In this document: one piece after another, positions 9,249 to 19,057 of the stretch | Numbering within the stretch: position 1 is the first letter of the stretch | Layout: every line of letters begins with the position of its first letter | Source: Pseudomonas sp. HS6 | GTDB lineage: Bacteria; Pseudomonadota; Gammaproteobacteria; Pseudomonadales; Pseudomonadaceae | Assembly: GCF_023375815.1 (NCBI RefSeq) | Contig: NZ_CP067412.1 | Coordinates: forward strand, 5,642,001-5,706,000 | Length of the DNA: 64,000 bases | Reading direction: 5' to 3' | Notes under the pieces: generated by a model | What the model was told of the DNA's origin: nothing | Databases searched by the model: none | The model's input: only the letters and a program-made list of their open reading frames with translations | Translations under genes and position numbers: made by a program

Positions 9249-10226
9249 ATGAAACTGAATGTCCCGCTTCGCCTGCTGGCCGTGGCCTCTCTGGCTGCCG
9301 CGAGTTTCCTGGCTCAGGCCGCCGACCTCACCGTCGCCTACCAGACCACCGTTGACCCGGCGAAAGTCGCCCAGGCCGACGGCGCCTATGAAAAAGCCAC
9401 CAAAGCCGACATCAGCTGGCGCAAGTTCGACAACGGTGCCGACGTCATCACCGCCATCGCCTCCGGCGACGTGCAGATCGGCTACCTCGGTTCCAGCCCG
9501 CTGACCGCCGCGATCACCCGCAAAGTCCCGGTGGAAACCTTCCTCATCGCCACTCAGATCGGCGCCGCCGAAGCGCTGGTCGCCCGCGACGGCTCCGGCA
9601 TCAAGACGCCGCAGGATCTGGTCGGCAAGAAAATCGCCGTGCCGTTCGTGTCCACCGGTCACTACAGCCTGCTCGCCGCGCTGAAGCACTGGAACATCGA
9701 TCCTTCGAAAGTCACCGTTCTCAACCTCGCCCCGCCAGCGATCATTGCCGCTTGGAAACGCGGTGACATCGACGCCACTTACGTTTGGGATCCGGCGCTG
9801 GGTGTGGCCAAGGAAAACGGCAAAGTGCTGATCACCTCCGGCGAACTGGCCAAGTTCGGCGCGCCGACTTTCGACGCCTGGATCGTGCGCAAAGACTTCG
9901 CCGAGAAGCACCCGGAAATCGTTACCGCATTCGCCAAGGTCACCCTCGACGCCTACGCCGACTACCGCAAGGATCCGAAAGCCTGGATCGCCAATCAGAG
10001 CAATGTCGACAAACTCGTGAAACTGTCCGGCGCCAAGGCCAGCGACATTCCATTGCTGCTGCAAGGCAACGTCTACCCGCTGGCGGCGGATCAGGTCAGT
10101 GACCTCGGCGCGCCGACCACCAAGGCCATCACCGACACCGCTGCGTTCCTCAAGGAACAAGGCAAGGTCGAAGCGGTACTGCCGGACTACGCGCCGTACG
10201 TCACCCCCAAGTACATCACCAACTGA
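9249..10226 (+). CDS. tauA: Taurine ABC transporter periplasmic binding protein
   Basis: A 325-residue periplasmic binding protein of the TauA/SsuA class. A Sec signal peptide occupies about 1-24, with cleavage after AQA. The mature protein begins [20 protein letters not shown] and includes [16 protein letters not shown] and [17 protein letters not shown], typical of the sulfonate/nitrate/taurine binding family. The ATG has GGAG upstream. It is followed at 16 nt by tauB and then tauC and tauD, so it supplies taurine to the transporter and dioxygenase. Expression is expected when sulfate is scarce. Confidence 0.95.
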   Translation: MKLNVPLRLLAVASLAAASFLAQAADLTVAYQTTVDPAKVAQADGAYEKATKADISWRKFDNGADVITAIASGDVQIGYLGSSPLTAAITRKVPVETFLIATQIGAAEALVARDGSGIKTPQDLVGKKIAVPFVSTGHYSLLAALKHWNIDPSKVTVLNLAPPAIIAAWKRGDIDATYVWDPALGVAKENGKVLITSGELAKFGAPTFDAWIVRKDFAEKHPEIVTAFAKVTLDAYADYRKDPKAWIANQSNVDKLVKLSGAKASDIPLLLQGNVYPLAADQVSDLGAPTTKAITDTAAFLKEQGKVEAVLPDYAPYVTPKYITN

Positions 10227-10242
10227 TCGGGAGCTAATTGCG

Positions 10243-11037
10243 ATGGCCTTGCTACAGCTGGAGCGCATCAGCGCACAGTATCCCGGCAGCCCGGAACCGG
10301 TGCTGGCGGATATCTCTCTGACTCTGGGGCCTCAGCAGTTGCTGGTGGCCCTCGGCCCGTCCGGCAGTGGCAAGACTTCGCTGTTGAACCTGATTGCCGG
10401 CTTCGTCGAACCGAGCGCCGGGCGCATCACCCTCGATGGCGTTCCGGTCAAAGGCCCGAGCGCCGAGCGTGGCGTGGTGTTCCAGGACGACGCTCTGTTG
10501 CCCTGGCAGGACGTGCTGGCCAACGTCGCCTTCGGCCTTGAACTGGCCGGTGTGCCCAAGGACAAACGCGAACAGCGCGCCCGGGAAATGCTCGCGCTGG
10601 TCGACCTTTCCGGTTTTGAAAAGCGCCGCATCTGGCAACTCTCCGGCGGCCAGAAACAGCGTGTTGGCCTGGCCCGCGCACTCGCGGCCGACCCGCGTGT
10701 ACTGCTGATGGACGAGCCCTTCGGTGCCCTCGACGCCTTTACCCGCGAACAGATGCAGGAGCTGTTGCTGCAAGTCTGGCAACGCACCGCCAAACCGGTG
10801 TTTCTGATTACCCACGATATTGAAGAAGCGGTGTTTCTCGCCACTGACCTGATTTTGCTCGCGCCGAATCCGGGTCAGATTGTCGAGCGCCTGCATCTCG
10901 ACTTCGGCCAGCGCTACGCCGCTGGCGAATCAGCGCGGGCGATCAAGTCCGACCCGCGCTTCATCGAAACCCGCGAACACGTGCTCGCCAAAGTGTTCTC
11001 GCAACGCAGCGCCGTTCAGCGGCAGGAGCGCGCATGA
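10243..11037 (+). CDS. tauB: Taurine ABC transporter ATPase
   Basis: A 264-residue ABC ATPase. Walker A is GPSGSGKT at 38-45, the signature is [14 protein letters not shown], Walker B is [12 protein letters not shown], and an H-loop lies in [14 protein letters not shown]. It energises taurine import through TauC at the inner membrane. The ATG at 10243 was chosen over in-frame upstream codons because it follows the tauA stop by 16 nt, starts the conserved [13 protein letters not shown], and has GGAG ahead. It overlaps tauC by 4 nt. Confidence 0.95.
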   Translation: MALLQLERISAQYPGSPEPVLADISLTLGPQQLLVALGPSGSGKTSLLNLIAGFVEPSAGRITLDGVPVKGPSAERGVVFQDDALLPWQDVLANVAFGLELAGVPKDKREQRAREMLALVDLSGFEKRRIWQLSGGQKQRVGLARALAADPRVLLMDEPFGALDAFTREQMQELLLQVWQRTAKPVFLITHDIEEAVFLATDLILLAPNPGQIVERLHLDFGQRYAAGESARAIKSDPRFIETREHVLAKVFSQRSAVQRQERA

Positions 11038-11873
11038 GCAGTTACGACGTTTCCGCTACCGCAGTGAAACCCGCCGCAACGTCGGTGGTGATTCCCGTTC
11101 GCCGCGGCCTCAGCACGCGCTGGATCAGCCTGCTGACCCTGTTCGCGTTGCTGGTGATCTGGTGGGCCGTCACGGCCACCGGCCTGATCGAACCGCTGTT
11201 CCTGCCGCCACCGTCCGCCGTGCTGCAAAAAGGCTGGTTGCTGGCGACCACGGGCTACATGGACTCGACGTTGTGGCAGCACCTGGGGGCGAGCCTGAGC
11301 CGCATCGGTCTGGGCCTCGGTTTTGCGATTCTGACCGCCGTGCCGGTAGGCATCGCCATCGGCGCCAACCGCATCGCCCGAGGTGTGCTGGATCCGCTGA
11401 TCGAGTTCTACCGCCCTATTCCGCCGCTCGCTTATCTGCCGCTGATCGTGATCTGGTGCGGTATCGGCGAGCTGTCGAAAGTGCTGCTGATCTACCTGGC
11501 GATTTTCGCCCCGATCGCCATTGCCACCGCGACCGGCGTGCGCACCGTCGACCCGGCCAAACTGCGCGCTGCGCAATCGTTGGGGGCGACTCGCGCACAA
11601 CTGATTCGCCACGTGATTTTGCCGAGTGCCCTGCCGGACATTCTGACCGGTGTGCGCATTGGCCTGGGTGTCGGCTGGTCGACTCTGGTCGCTGCCGAAT
11701 TGATCGCGGCCACCAGCGGCCTCGGCTTCATGGTGCAGTCGGCTGCGCAATTCCTGGTCACCGATGTAGTGGTGCTGGGGATTCTGGTCATCGCCCTGAT
11801 CGCCTTCGCCATGGAAATGGGCCTGCGCGCCCTGCAACGCAAACTGGTGCCGTGGCACGGCCAGGCCCACTGA
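11034..11873 (+). CDS. tauC: Taurine ABC transporter permease
   Basis: A 279-residue inner-membrane permease of the SsuC/TauC family with about six membrane helices. The cytoplasmic EAA loop reads [20 protein letters not shown] and contacts the ATPase. The ATG overlaps the tauB stop. After the stop, a small hairpin at 11891-11907 precedes tauD and may lower or stabilise the distal message. Confidence 0.94.
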   Translation: MSSYDVSATAVKPAATSVVIPVRRGLSTRWISLLTLFALLVIWWAVTATGLIEPLFLPPPSAVLQKGWLLATTGYMDSTLWQHLGASLSRIGLGLGFAILTAVPVGIAIGANRIARGVLDPLIEFYRPIPPLAYLPLIVIWCGIGELSKVLLIYLAIFAPIAIATATGVRTVDPAKLRAAQSLGATRAQLIRHVILPSALPDILTGVRIGLGVGWSTLVAAELIAATSGLGFMVQSAAQFLVTDVVVLGILVIALIAFAMEMGLRALQRKLVPWHGQAH

Positions 11874-11890
11874 TTTTTCAGCACTGACTA

Positions 11891-11907
11891 CCCCGACATT
11901 TTCGGGG
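11891..11907 (+). other. Hairpin between tauC and tauD
   Basis: CCCCGA and TCGGGG arms around a CATTT loop in the 56-nt gap between tauC and tauD. There is no T-tract, so it is more likely an mRNA stability element than a terminator. Confidence 0.5.
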
Positions 11908-11929
11908 CCCGGAATTGACGAGAACCACC

Positions 11930-12772
11930 ATGAGCAGCCTGAACATCACCCCGTTAAGCTCGGCCCTCGGCGCACAGATCAGCGGCGTCGACATCAGCCA
12001 GCCGCTGAACCAGGAACAACGCGATGCCATCGAGCAGGCGCTGCTCAAGTACCAAGTGCTGTTCTTCCGCAATCAGCCGATCGAGCCGTCGCAACAGGCG
12101 CGCTTCGCTCACTATTTCGGCGACCTGCACATTCACCCGATCTACCCGAACGTGCCAGAACAACCGGAAGTGCTGATCCTCGACACCGCCGTCACCGACG
12201 TGCGCGACAACGCGATCTGGCACACCGACGTGACCTTCCTGCCGACCCCGGCCATGGGCGCGGTGCTCAGCGCCAAACTGTTGCCGGAGTTCGGTGGCGA
12301 CACGTTGTGGGCCAGTGGGATTGCTGCGTATGAAGCGCTGTCGGCGCCGATGAAAGCGCTGCTCGAAGGGCTGACCGCGACTCACGACTTCACCCGTTCG
12401 TTTCCGCTGGAACGTTACGGCAACACGCCGGAAGCACTGGCGCAGTGGGAAGAGGCGCGGCGCAAGAATCCACCGCTGTCACACCCGGTGATTCGTACGC
12501 ACCCGGTGAGCGGGCGACGTTCGTTGTTCGTCAACGAGGGGTTTACGTCGAAGATCAATGAGCTGTCGGAAACCGAGAGTGAAGCGGTGCTGAAGTTCTT
12601 GTTCGCTCACGCGACGCGGCCGGAATTCACCATTCGCTGGCGCTGGCAGAAGGATGACATTGCGTTCTGGGATAACCGCGTGACGCAGCATTATGCGGTG
12701 GATGATTACCGCCCGGCGCGGCGGGTGATGCAGCGGGCTACGGTGTTGGGGGATGTACCGTTTTTTCGTTGA
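11930..12772 (+). CDS. tauD: Taurine dioxygenase
   Basis: A 280-residue Fe(II)/2-oxoglutarate-dependent dioxygenase that converts taurine to sulfite and aminoacetaldehyde, with 2-oxoglutarate going to succinate and CO2. The iron ligands are H98 and D100 (IWHTDVTF) and H254 ([10 protein letters not shown]). The 2-oxoglutarate-binding arginine is R269 in VMQRATV. These positions are each one less than in E. coli TauD (99, 101, 255, 270). The ATG at 11930 is preferred to the TTG at 11915 because it starts the conserved [17 protein letters not shown]. It is the last gene of the tau operon, and the sulfite it makes feeds cysteine synthesis. Confidence 0.95.
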   Translation: MSSLNITPLSSALGAQISGVDISQPLNQEQRDAIEQALLKYQVLFFRNQPIEPSQQARFAHYFGDLHIHPIYPNVPEQPEVLILDTAVTDVRDNAIWHTDVTFLPTPAMGAVLSAKLLPEFGGDTLWASGIAAYEALSAPMKALLEGLTATHDFTRSFPLERYGNTPEALAQWEEARRKNPPLSHPVIRTHPVSGRRSLFVNEGFTSKINELSETESEAVLKFLFAHATRPEFTIRWRWQKDDIAFWDNRVTQHYAVDDYRPARRVMQRATVLGDVPFFR

Positions 12773-12800
12773 GCCCTTAACGCCAGAGCAAAATCACCCC

Positions 12801-12961
12801 CCCCTCACCCTAACCCTCTCCCGGAGGGAGAGGGGACTGATCCCGTTGCTCATCAGAGCTTCACCGACCTGAAATACCGAGTCGAACTCGGGTTTGAAAA
12901 GTATGGAGATATGCTCCCTTTCCCCCTCGCCCCCTTGGGGGAGAGGGCTGGGGTGAGGGGG
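12801..12961. repeat. MITE-like repeat, single-unit member
   Basis: The left end CCCTCACCCTAACCCTCTCC is inverted relative to the right end GAGAGGGCTGGGGTGAGGGG. The interior carries GGGAGAGGGGACTGAT, a CACCGACCTGAAATACCGAG segment and TCCCTTTCCCCCTCG. It belongs to the same family as the elements at 8815, 42915 and 46513, and lies between the converging tauD and aldo-keto reductase genes. Confidence 0.75.
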
Positions 12962-12990
12962 TGAATCTAACTGACCCACCCCAATTTCAA

Positions 12991-14028
12991 TCACTCAGCC
13001 GTCGAAGGCTTCTCCCAAAGATTAATCCCGCCCTCCTGAGCAAACCGGTCAATCTCCGCCAGCTCCTCCGCACTGAAACTCAGATTCTTCAACGCCCCAA
13101 CGTTCTCGACAATCTGCTCAGGCCGGCTCGCACCGATCAGCGCCGAAGTCACTCGCGGATCACGCAGCGTCCACGCCAATGCCAGTTGCGCCAGGCTCTG
13201 ACCACGACGCTTGGCGATCTCGTTCAACGCGCGTACATGAGCGATATTCGCCTCGGACAAGTGCGAAGACAGCAACGAGCCACCGCCCGGACGATTGACC
13301 CGCGCATCCGCCGGTACGCCGTTGAGGTATTTGTCGGTCAGCAGACCTTGCGCCAGCGGGGTGAATGCAATCACGCCGGTGCCGAGTTCGTCGGTGGTGT
13401 CGAGCAGGTCCTTTTCCACCCAACGATTCAGCAGGTTGTAGGCCGGTTGGTGAATCAACAGCGGCACTTTCCACTCTTTTAGCAATGCGGCGATTTCGCG
13501 GGTTTTCACGCCGGAGTACGACGAGATACCGATGTACAGCGCCTTGCCCTGCTGCACCGCAGTGGCGAGGGCGCTGGCGGTTTCTTCCAGCGGGGTGTCC
13601 GGGTCGAAGCGGTGCGAATAGAAGATATCCACATAGTCCAGGCCCAGGCGTTGCAGACTCTGGTCGAGGCTGGCCAGCACGTATTTGCGCGAACCGCCGC
13701 CCTGGCCGTAAGGGCCGGGCCACATGTCCCAGCCGGCCTTGCTGGAGATGATCAGTTCATCGCGATACTGCTTGAAGTCTTCGCGCAGCAAGCGGCCGAA
13801 GTTGGTCTCGGCGCTGCCGTAGGGCGGGCCGTAGTTGTTGGCCAGGTCGAAGTGGTTGATCCCCAGATCGAACGCGGTGCGCAGCAAGGCGCGCTGGGTG
13901 TCGATCGGCGTACTGTCGCCGAAGTTGTGCCACAGGCCCAGGGACAGCGCCGGCAGCACCAGACCGCTGCGTCCGACGCGGCGGTAGGGGATGGAGTTGT
14001 AGCGGTTCTTGGCAGCGGTGTAAGTCAT
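12991..14028 (-). CDS. YghZ/MgrA-type aldo-keto reductase
   Basis: A 345-residue (beta/alpha)8 NADPH-dependent aldo-keto reductase of the AKR14/YghZ group, whose E. coli member reduces L-glyceraldehyde 3-phosphate and other aldehydes. The catalytic tetrad is visible: D61 and Y66 in FDLANNYGPPYG, K97 in SSKAGW and H139 in YSHRFDP. It is the last gene of an apparent operon with the flavin monooxygenase (39 nt upstream) and the TonB receptor. It may reduce the aldehyde released when the monooxygenase cleaves a sulfonate. That role is inferred from context only. Confidence 0.88.
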   Translation of the reverse strand: MTYTAAKNRYNSIPYRRVGRSGLVLPALSLGLWHNFGDSTPIDTQRALLRTAFDLGINHFDLANNYGPPYGSAETNFGRLLREDFKQYRDELIISSKAGWDMWPGPYGQGGGSRKYVLASLDQSLQRLGLDYVDIFYSHRFDPDTPLEETASALATAVQQGKALYIGISSYSGVKTREIAALLKEWKVPLLIHQPAYNLLNRWVEKDLLDTTDELGTGVIAFTPLAQGLLTDKYLNGVPADARVNRPGGGSLLSSHLSEANIAHVRALNEIAKRRGQSLAQLALAWTLRDPRVTSALIGASRPEQIVENVGALKNLSFSAEELAEIDRFAQEGGINLWEKPSTAE

Positions 14029-14067
14029 CGAATCCTCTCTTGTCGGTCTTGAATCGGGTGTCGATTG

Positions 14068-15387
14068 CTACGCAAATCTATTGCCGGGCCGGGCGAGGCC
14101 AAGGTTCTGGCGCAAGGTCCGACCCTCGTATTCGGTTCTGAACAGCCCGCGCCGTTGCAGTTCCGGCACCACGCCATTGGCGAAGTCTTCGAGCCCGCCA
14201 GGCAGGTGCGGCACCAGCACATTGAAACCGTCCGCAGCGCCCTGTTCGAACCATTCCTGCAAGCGGTCGGCGATCTGTGCCGGTGTGCCGACAACGCTGT
14301 AATGCCCGCGACCGCCGGCGATCCGGCGGCCCAGTTCAGCGAGGGTCAGGTGCTCGCGGCCGGCTAGTTCGGTCAACAGTTTCTGCCGGCTCTGCTGGCC
14401 GCTTTCAGTCAGCGGCAATTCCGGCAGCGGCCCGTCCAGCGGGTACTTCGACAGATCGAAGTTGCCCAGCATACGCCCAAGCAGGGCGACGCCAACCTCG
14501 GGTTCGACCAATTGCTGAAACGTTTCACATTTTTCCTGCGCTTCGGCTTCCGTCCGTCCGACCACGACAAACACGCCGGGCATGATTTTCAGCGAATCGG
14601 CGCTGCGTCCGTACTTCGGCAAGCGGCCCTTGAGGTCGGCGTAAAACGCCTGGGCGCTAGCCAGTGAGGTTTGTGCGGTGAACACCACTTCGGCCGTCTG
14701 CGCCGCCAGTTCACGCCCGGTCTCCGACGAGCCGGCCTGCACGATCACCGGCTGACCCTGCGGCGAACGAGCGACGTTCAACGGGCCTTTAACCCGAAAG
14801 TGCTCGCCGACGTGATCCAGCACATGCAGTTTTTCCGGGTCGTAATAGGCGCCGCTGGTCTTGTCGCGGAGGAAGGCATCGTCCTGCCAACTGTCCCAGA
14901 GCCCGGTCACCACCTGATGAAATTCCCGGGCGCGGCTGTAGCGTTCGGCATGGCCGATGTGTTCGTCGCGGCCGAAATTTTGCGCTTCGGCGGCGTTGTC
15001 CGAGGTCACCAGATTCCACCCCGCTCGCCCGCCCGACAGATGATCGAGGGACGCGAATTTACGCGCCACGTGATACGGCTCGTTGTAGCTGGTGGTGGCG
15101 GTGGCGATCAGGCCGATGCGTTCGGTCACTGCGCTTAACGCCGAGAGCAACGTCAGCGGCTCGAAGTGATCCGAACGGGCCATGCGGCTGGCAATGTCAT
15201 GGGTTGGCGCGGCGACGCTGTCGGCAACGAACAACGTGTCGAACTTCGCTGCCTCGGCAATCTGCGCCAGACGTTTGTAATGGGCGAAATCCAGTCCGGC
15301 GTTGGCCGGTACGTCGGGATGCCGCCACGCGGCGACGTGGTGCCCGGTGGCCATGAGGAACGCGCCGAGTTTCAGCTGTCTGCTCAT
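14068..15387 (-). CDS. NtaA/SnaA/DszA-type FMNH2-dependent monooxygenase
   Basis: A 439-residue class C flavin monooxygenase of the luciferase-like superfamily. Family blocks are FDTLFVADSVAAPTHD, LLSALSAVTERIGL, GRAGWNLVTSDNAAEAQNFG with HAERY downstream, VIVQAGSSETGRELAA and DGFNVLVPHLPGGLEDF. Relatives oxidise nitrilotriacetate, sulfones or alkanesulfonates using reduced flavin from a separate reductase. No reductase is encoded nearby. The ATG at 15387 is preferred because the homologous part begins MSRQLKLGAFLMATGHHVAAW; the frame stays open upstream only inside the receptor gene. The start is 1 nt from the receptor stop, so the two are probably translationally coupled. The substrate is unknown. 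Confidence 0.88.
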   Translation of the reverse strand: MSRQLKLGAFLMATGHHVAAWRHPDVPANAGLDFAHYKRLAQIAEAAKFDTLFVADSVAAPTHDIASRMARSDHFEPLTLLSALSAVTERIGLIATATTSYNEPYHVARKFASLDHLSGGRAGWNLVTSDNAAEAQNFGRDEHIGHAERYSRAREFHQVVTGLWDSWQDDAFLRDKTSGAYYDPEKLHVLDHVGEHFRVKGPLNVARSPQGQPVIVQAGSSETGRELAAQTAEVVFTAQTSLASAQAFYADLKGRLPKYGRSADSLKIMPGVFVVVGRTEAEAQEKCETFQQLVEPEVGVALLGRMLGNFDLSKYPLDGPLPELPLTESGQQSRQKLLTELAGREHLTLAELGRRIAGGRGHYSVVGTPAQIADRLQEWFEQGAADGFNVLVPHLPGGLEDFANGVVPELQRRGLFRTEYEGRTLRQNLGLARPGNRFA

Positions 15388-15388
15388 C

Positions 15389-17614
15389 TCAGAAATCCTT
15401 GCGCAGTTGCACGCCGAAGTAGCGCTCGTCGTCGCGAGGCACAGCGCGGTAGATGTAGTTGCCACCGCTGGCGAGCAATGGCGAATACGACTTGTCGGTG
15501 AGGTTCTTGCCCAGCAACGCCACGCGCCAGCCGTTGGTGTAATCGGCCAGGGCGACGCTGGCGTTCCAGAGGCCGTAGGCGCCCTGCTTGGTGTCGGCGT
15601 TCTGGCTGATGTCGTACTGCACTTCACTCTGCCAGCTGTAGTCGGTGCCGAGCTCGATATCCAGTCCGTTTTCCAGCGGGATGGTGTAGTCGGCACGCAC
15701 GTAGCTTTTCCAGTCCGGGCTGAACGGCAGCGGCTTGCCATTGACGTTGCACGACGCCGCCGCACCCGCCGGGCAGGAGAACTGGTCGATGCGGGCGCGG
15801 GTGTAGGCCAGCGCGCCGGAGAACTTCAGTTGCTGGGTTGCCTGCAAGGCGTAATCAAGTTCCACGCCTTCGGTGCTGACGCTGCCGGCGTTGATCAGGC
15901 GCGTTACCACTTGGCCGGCGACGGTGTCGAAAAAGTTCGCCTGATAGTTGTCGTAGTCGCTGTGGAAAACCGCGAGGTTGGTGGTCAGGCGATTGTTCCA
16001 GGATGAAGCCTTGACCCCCGCCTCCCAGGTGTTGGAGGTTTCCGGTTTCAGTGCTTCGGTATCGCGCGGCTGCATGTTGAAGAACACGTTGTAGGCCGGG
16101 CCTTTGTAGCCGCGCGAGTAGGTCAGATAAGTGGTGACGGTATCGCTCAGGTCGTACTGCAAACCGAGCCGACCGGACCAGCCGTCCTCGTCCACCGAGC
16201 CAGAGCTGCTGGTCGCCGGTTGAATGCCGCTGACCGTGGTGGCTGACGTGGAGACACGACGGTGATCGTATTCCAGATCGTCGTGGGTGTAGCGCAGGCC
16301 GGCGATGCCACGAAAATCCGAGGTGAAATTCAGCGTGCTTTCGCCAAACACCGCGTAGCTGTCGCTGGTGGTGCTGTAGTCAGCGATGCCCCGATTGACG
16401 CTGGTGGTGGTGGTCAGCGTGCGCTGATAAGTCTCGTCATCCTTGCCGTGCATGTAGAACAGGCCGCCGACGTATTCGAGGAACTCGCCTTTCGGCGAGG
16501 CCAGCCGCAACTCCTGCGAGTACTGGTCGAAGGCCAGATCGCCCTTGTCCGCCGTGCCGGGGAACGCGGCCGTCACCGTGCCGAGGCGGTCGCCGTCTTG
16601 ATACTGGGTATTGTCCCAGCCGCGCCACGCGGTGATCGAGGTCAGGGTGTAGTCGCCCAGTTGCCAGTCGAGCTGGCCGGACAGGCCCTTGTTAGTGTCC
16701 TCGACGTGGGTGCGGGTGTCGGTGTTGATGTCGCGGTTGTGGCTGGTCGCGCCGACCGGGCTCAACGCATTGGCGAAGGCCGGGGTCAGTGCCTTGGTCA
16801 CGACGCCGTTCGGGCCGTCATCGTGGGACTGCATGTAGTCGGCGATCAGGGTGAAGGTGACGTCGTCGTTCGGGGTGAATTCCAGTTTGCCGCGCACGCC
16901 GCGATGGTTGTAGCCGTTGACCTCCTGACCGTTGTGCTTGTTATCGACGTTGCCGTCGTAAGTGCCGAAAAGAGTGCTGATCGAACCCTTGAGCGTGTCC
17001 GGAATCAGGCTGCCGCCGATGCCGAAACGGGTGCGGCTTTCGTTGCCGCTGTAATACGACTGATCGATGTAGCCGTGGGTCTCGGCGGTCGGCGCCTTGC
17101 TGGTGATGTTCAGCACGCCGGCCGAGGCGTTCTTGCCGAACAGCGTGCCTTGCGGGCCGCGCAAGACTTCGACGCGCTCCAGGTCCAGCAGATCCAGAGT
17201 GGATTGGCCGGGGCGCGCATAAACCACGCCATCAATCACCGTGGCCACGGTCGGCTCGACGCCCGGCGAGGTGGAAATCGTCCCCACGCCGCGCACGAAC
17301 AACGAGGTGTCCTTGTTCGAGGCGCCGGTGCGGAAATTCAGCGAAGGCACTTGCTGAACGATGCTCGCCACGCTGTTGCGGTTGTCGCGCTCCAGTTGCT
17401 CGCCGTCGATCACCGATACCGCCACCGGGACCTTTTGCAGCGACTCTTCGCGGCGGGTGGCGGTGACCGTGACGGACTTGAGTGTCGGCTCCTGATCGGT
17501 GCTGTCGGCGGCGAACGCGGCGGGCAGCGGCAGCGCGGCCAGCCCGGTCAGTAGCCAGCCCGCAGCGCGGATCGATTGCGCCAGTTTATGTGTCGCCCCA
17601 GGAATGTTGTGCAT
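15389..17614 (-). CDS. TonB-dependent outer-membrane receptor
   Basis: A 741-residue TonB-dependent transporter. A signal peptide lies about 1-35 (ends LPLPAAFAAD). A TonB-box-like stretch LKSVTVTATRREES follows, then a plug domain with RVEVLRGPQGTLFGKNASAG and a 22-stranded barrel ending LRKDF with terminal Phe. The overall sequence resembles the large group of receptors that import non-siderophore organic compounds. The ATG at 17614 (MHNIPGATHK) is chosen because a signal peptide follows; 33 more codons are open upstream. It heads the operon with the monooxygenase and aldo-keto reductase and is divergent from a LacI-type regulator. The ligand is unknown; an organosulfur compound is suggested by the neighbours. 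Confidence 0.9.
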   Translation of the reverse strand: MHNIPGATHKLAQSIRAAGWLLTGLAALPLPAAFAADSTDQEPTLKSVTVTATRREESLQKVPVAVSVIDGEQLERDNRNSVASIVQQVPSLNFRTGASNKDTSLFVRGVGTISTSPGVEPTVATVIDGVVYARPGQSTLDLLDLERVEVLRGPQGTLFGKNASAGVLNITSKAPTAETHGYIDQSYYSGNESRTRFGIGGSLIPDTLKGSISTLFGTYDGNVDNKHNGQEVNGYNHRGVRGKLEFTPNDDVTFTLIADYMQSHDDGPNGVVTKALTPAFANALSPVGATSHNRDINTDTRTHVEDTNKGLSGQLDWQLGDYTLTSITAWRGWDNTQYQDGDRLGTVTAAFPGTADKGDLAFDQYSQELRLASPKGEFLEYVGGLFYMHGKDDETYQRTLTTTTSVNRGIADYSTTSDSYAVFGESTLNFTSDFRGIAGLRYTHDDLEYDHRRVSTSATTVSGIQPATSSSGSVDEDGWSGRLGLQYDLSDTVTTYLTYSRGYKGPAYNVFFNMQPRDTEALKPETSNTWEAGVKASSWNNRLTTNLAVFHSDYDNYQANFFDTVAGQVVTRLINAGSVSTEGVELDYALQATQQLKFSGALAYTRARIDQFSCPAGAAASCNVNGKPLPFSPDWKSYVRADYTIPLENGLDIELGTDYSWQSEVQYDISQNADTKQGAYGLWNASVALADYTNGWRVALLGKNLTDKSYSPLLASGGNYIYRAVPRDDERYFGVQLRKDF

Positions 17615-17720
17615 GCTGTGCCCGCTCGAAAAGTTGCCCTGAACCGCTGCCGTTCTGCGACGACAGCGACTGTCTCGGTGTCTTGGGCATTCGCTCGAGC
17701 GAGTAGCAGACAACGCGCCT

Positions 17721-17734
17721 TGTTAGCGCTAACA
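17721..17734. promoter_or_regulatory. Perfect 14-bp palindrome, probable LacI-family operator
   Basis: TGTTAGCGCTAACA is a perfect palindrome with the central CG typical of LacI/GntR-type regulators. It lies in the 207-bp gap between the TonB receptor gene and the divergent regulator gene, 107 bp upstream of the receptor ATG. It is the best candidate for the binding site of the regulator at 17822. Confidence 0.75.
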
Positions 17735-17821
17735 TCGCCAGTATTGGCAAGCCGGACATAGACCGTCCAATACTGAAAAATTACTTTTATATGCGTTTTG
17801 GTTTTTAAGAAGGATCGAGCC

Positions 17822-18859
17822 TTGAGCGAAGAAAAGCCCCGCAAACGCCGTGGCGCCGGTCGCGTGACCCTCAACGCGGTGGCGCGCCAGGCCGGTGTTT
17901 CGGCGATCACCGTGTCGCGCTATTTCAACCAGCCGGAACAGGTCTCGCCCGAACGCCGCGAACGGATCGCAGCGGTGGTCGCCGAGCTGGGTTATGTGCC
18001 GAATCTGGTGGCCGGCGGGCTTGCCTCGGCGCGGGGCAAAATAGTCGGCATGGTGATCCCGAACATCTCCGGGCCGATCTTCGCCAACACCATTCAAGGC
18101 TTTAGCGACACCCTCAGCCGCCACGGTTATCAGTTGCTGCTGGCCTCGAGTTACTTCAGCGCCGAACAGGAAGAAAACGCGGTGCGGGCCTTCCTCGGCT
18201 GGTCGCCAGCGGCGCTGGTGGTGACCAGTCACTTCCACAGTCCGGGCACGGAAAAGATGCTCGCCGAGGCGGATATCCCGGTGATCGAAACCTGGGATTA
18301 CCAGCCGGATCGTGAGCCGATGCAGATCGGATTTTCGCACTTTGAAGTGGGTGTCAGCGCCGCTCGTTATCTGCACGGCAAAGGCTATCGACGCATCGCT
18401 TTCGTGCAAAACAGCGCACCCGGCGACTTCAGTGCGCTGGAGCGCCGCGACGGTTACGCAGCGACCGTGCGTGAGTTGGGCCTGGAACCGTGGGTATTCG
18501 CACCAGATGCCGATCGCGCCCCGTTCGAGGCCGGCAAACAAGCGATGGAAGCGCTGATGAACGCCTCACCGCGCCCGGACGCAATCATCTTCGCCAACGA
18601 CAACCTCGCCGCCGGCGGCCTGCTCGCCGGACAACGGGCCGGCCTCAAGATCCCCGAAGACTGCGCCGTCCTCGGCTTCGGCGACTACCCGTTCGCCGAG
18701 ATGCTGCTGCCGAGCCTGAGCACGATCAAACCGCCAGCGCTGGAGATCGGCGTACTGGCGGCGACGCGGGTGCTGGAAAGCCTGGGCGTGCTGCCGAGCG
18801 ATGAGGTGCAGCGACTTAATCTGCTGCAATGCCAAGTCATCGAGCGGGAAAGCACCTGA
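17822..18859 (+). CDS. LacI-family transcriptional regulator
   Basis: A 345-residue LacI/GalR regulator. The N-terminal helix-turn-helix VTLNAVARQAGVSAITVSRY lies at about 15-34, followed by the hinge helix (NLVAGGLASARGKIVGMVIP) and a periplasmic-binding-like effector domain (IIFANDNLAAGG, CAVLGFGDYPFAEML). The TTG at 17822 is preferred because AAGGA lies 7 nt upstream and the DNA-binding domain then sits at the usual distance. It is divergent from the TonB receptor-monooxygenase-reductase operon, and a perfect palindromic operator lies between them. It probably represses that operon until a small-molecule ligand binds. The ligand is unknown. Confidence 0.9.
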   Translation: MSEEKPRKRRGAGRVTLNAVARQAGVSAITVSRYFNQPEQVSPERRERIAAVVAELGYVPNLVAGGLASARGKIVGMVIPNISGPIFANTIQGFSDTLSRHGYQLLLASSYFSAEQEENAVRAFLGWSPAALVVTSHFHSPGTEKMLAEADIPVIETWDYQPDREPMQIGFSHFEVGVSAARYLHGKGYRRIAFVQNSAPGDFSALERRDGYAATVRELGLEPWVFAPDADRAPFEAGKQAMEALMNASPRPDAIIFANDNLAAGGLLAGQRAGLKIPEDCAVLGFGDYPFAEMLLPSLSTIKPPALEIGVLAATRVLESLGVLPSDEVQRLNLLQCQVIEREST

Positions 18860-18911
18860 CGAATATGGCGTGGGCTGGATTGGCTATGCTCTAAATGAAA
18901 CCGAGGTGCCC

Positions 18912-19020
18912 CCTTCGCGGGCAAGCCCGCTCCCACAGGTTCTGTGTTGCGTACAAAATCTTTGGACGACGCAGAACCCTGTGGGAGCGGCGGTGCGACG
19001 ATTCGACTTGCCCGCGAAGG
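18912..19020. repeat. REPIN with one extended half
   Basis: Left half CTTCGCGGGCAAGCCCGCTC followed by CCACAGG. The right half begins CCTGTGGGAGCGG, is interrupted by an extra segment CGGTGCGACGATTCGACT, and closes with TGCCCGCGAAGG. This interrupted form is a known variant of the same REP family as 6948-7040. It sits between the LacI gene and a small membrane protein gene. Confidence 0.8.
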
Positions 19021-19057
19021 CGCCCGACCAAACACCGACTATGCCGCAGGCACATCC

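Noticed and set aside
15388..15765. N-terminal extension of the flavin monooxygenase into the TonB receptor gene
   Set aside because: The extra residues are out-of-frame receptor sequence; the true start is the coupled ATG at 15387.
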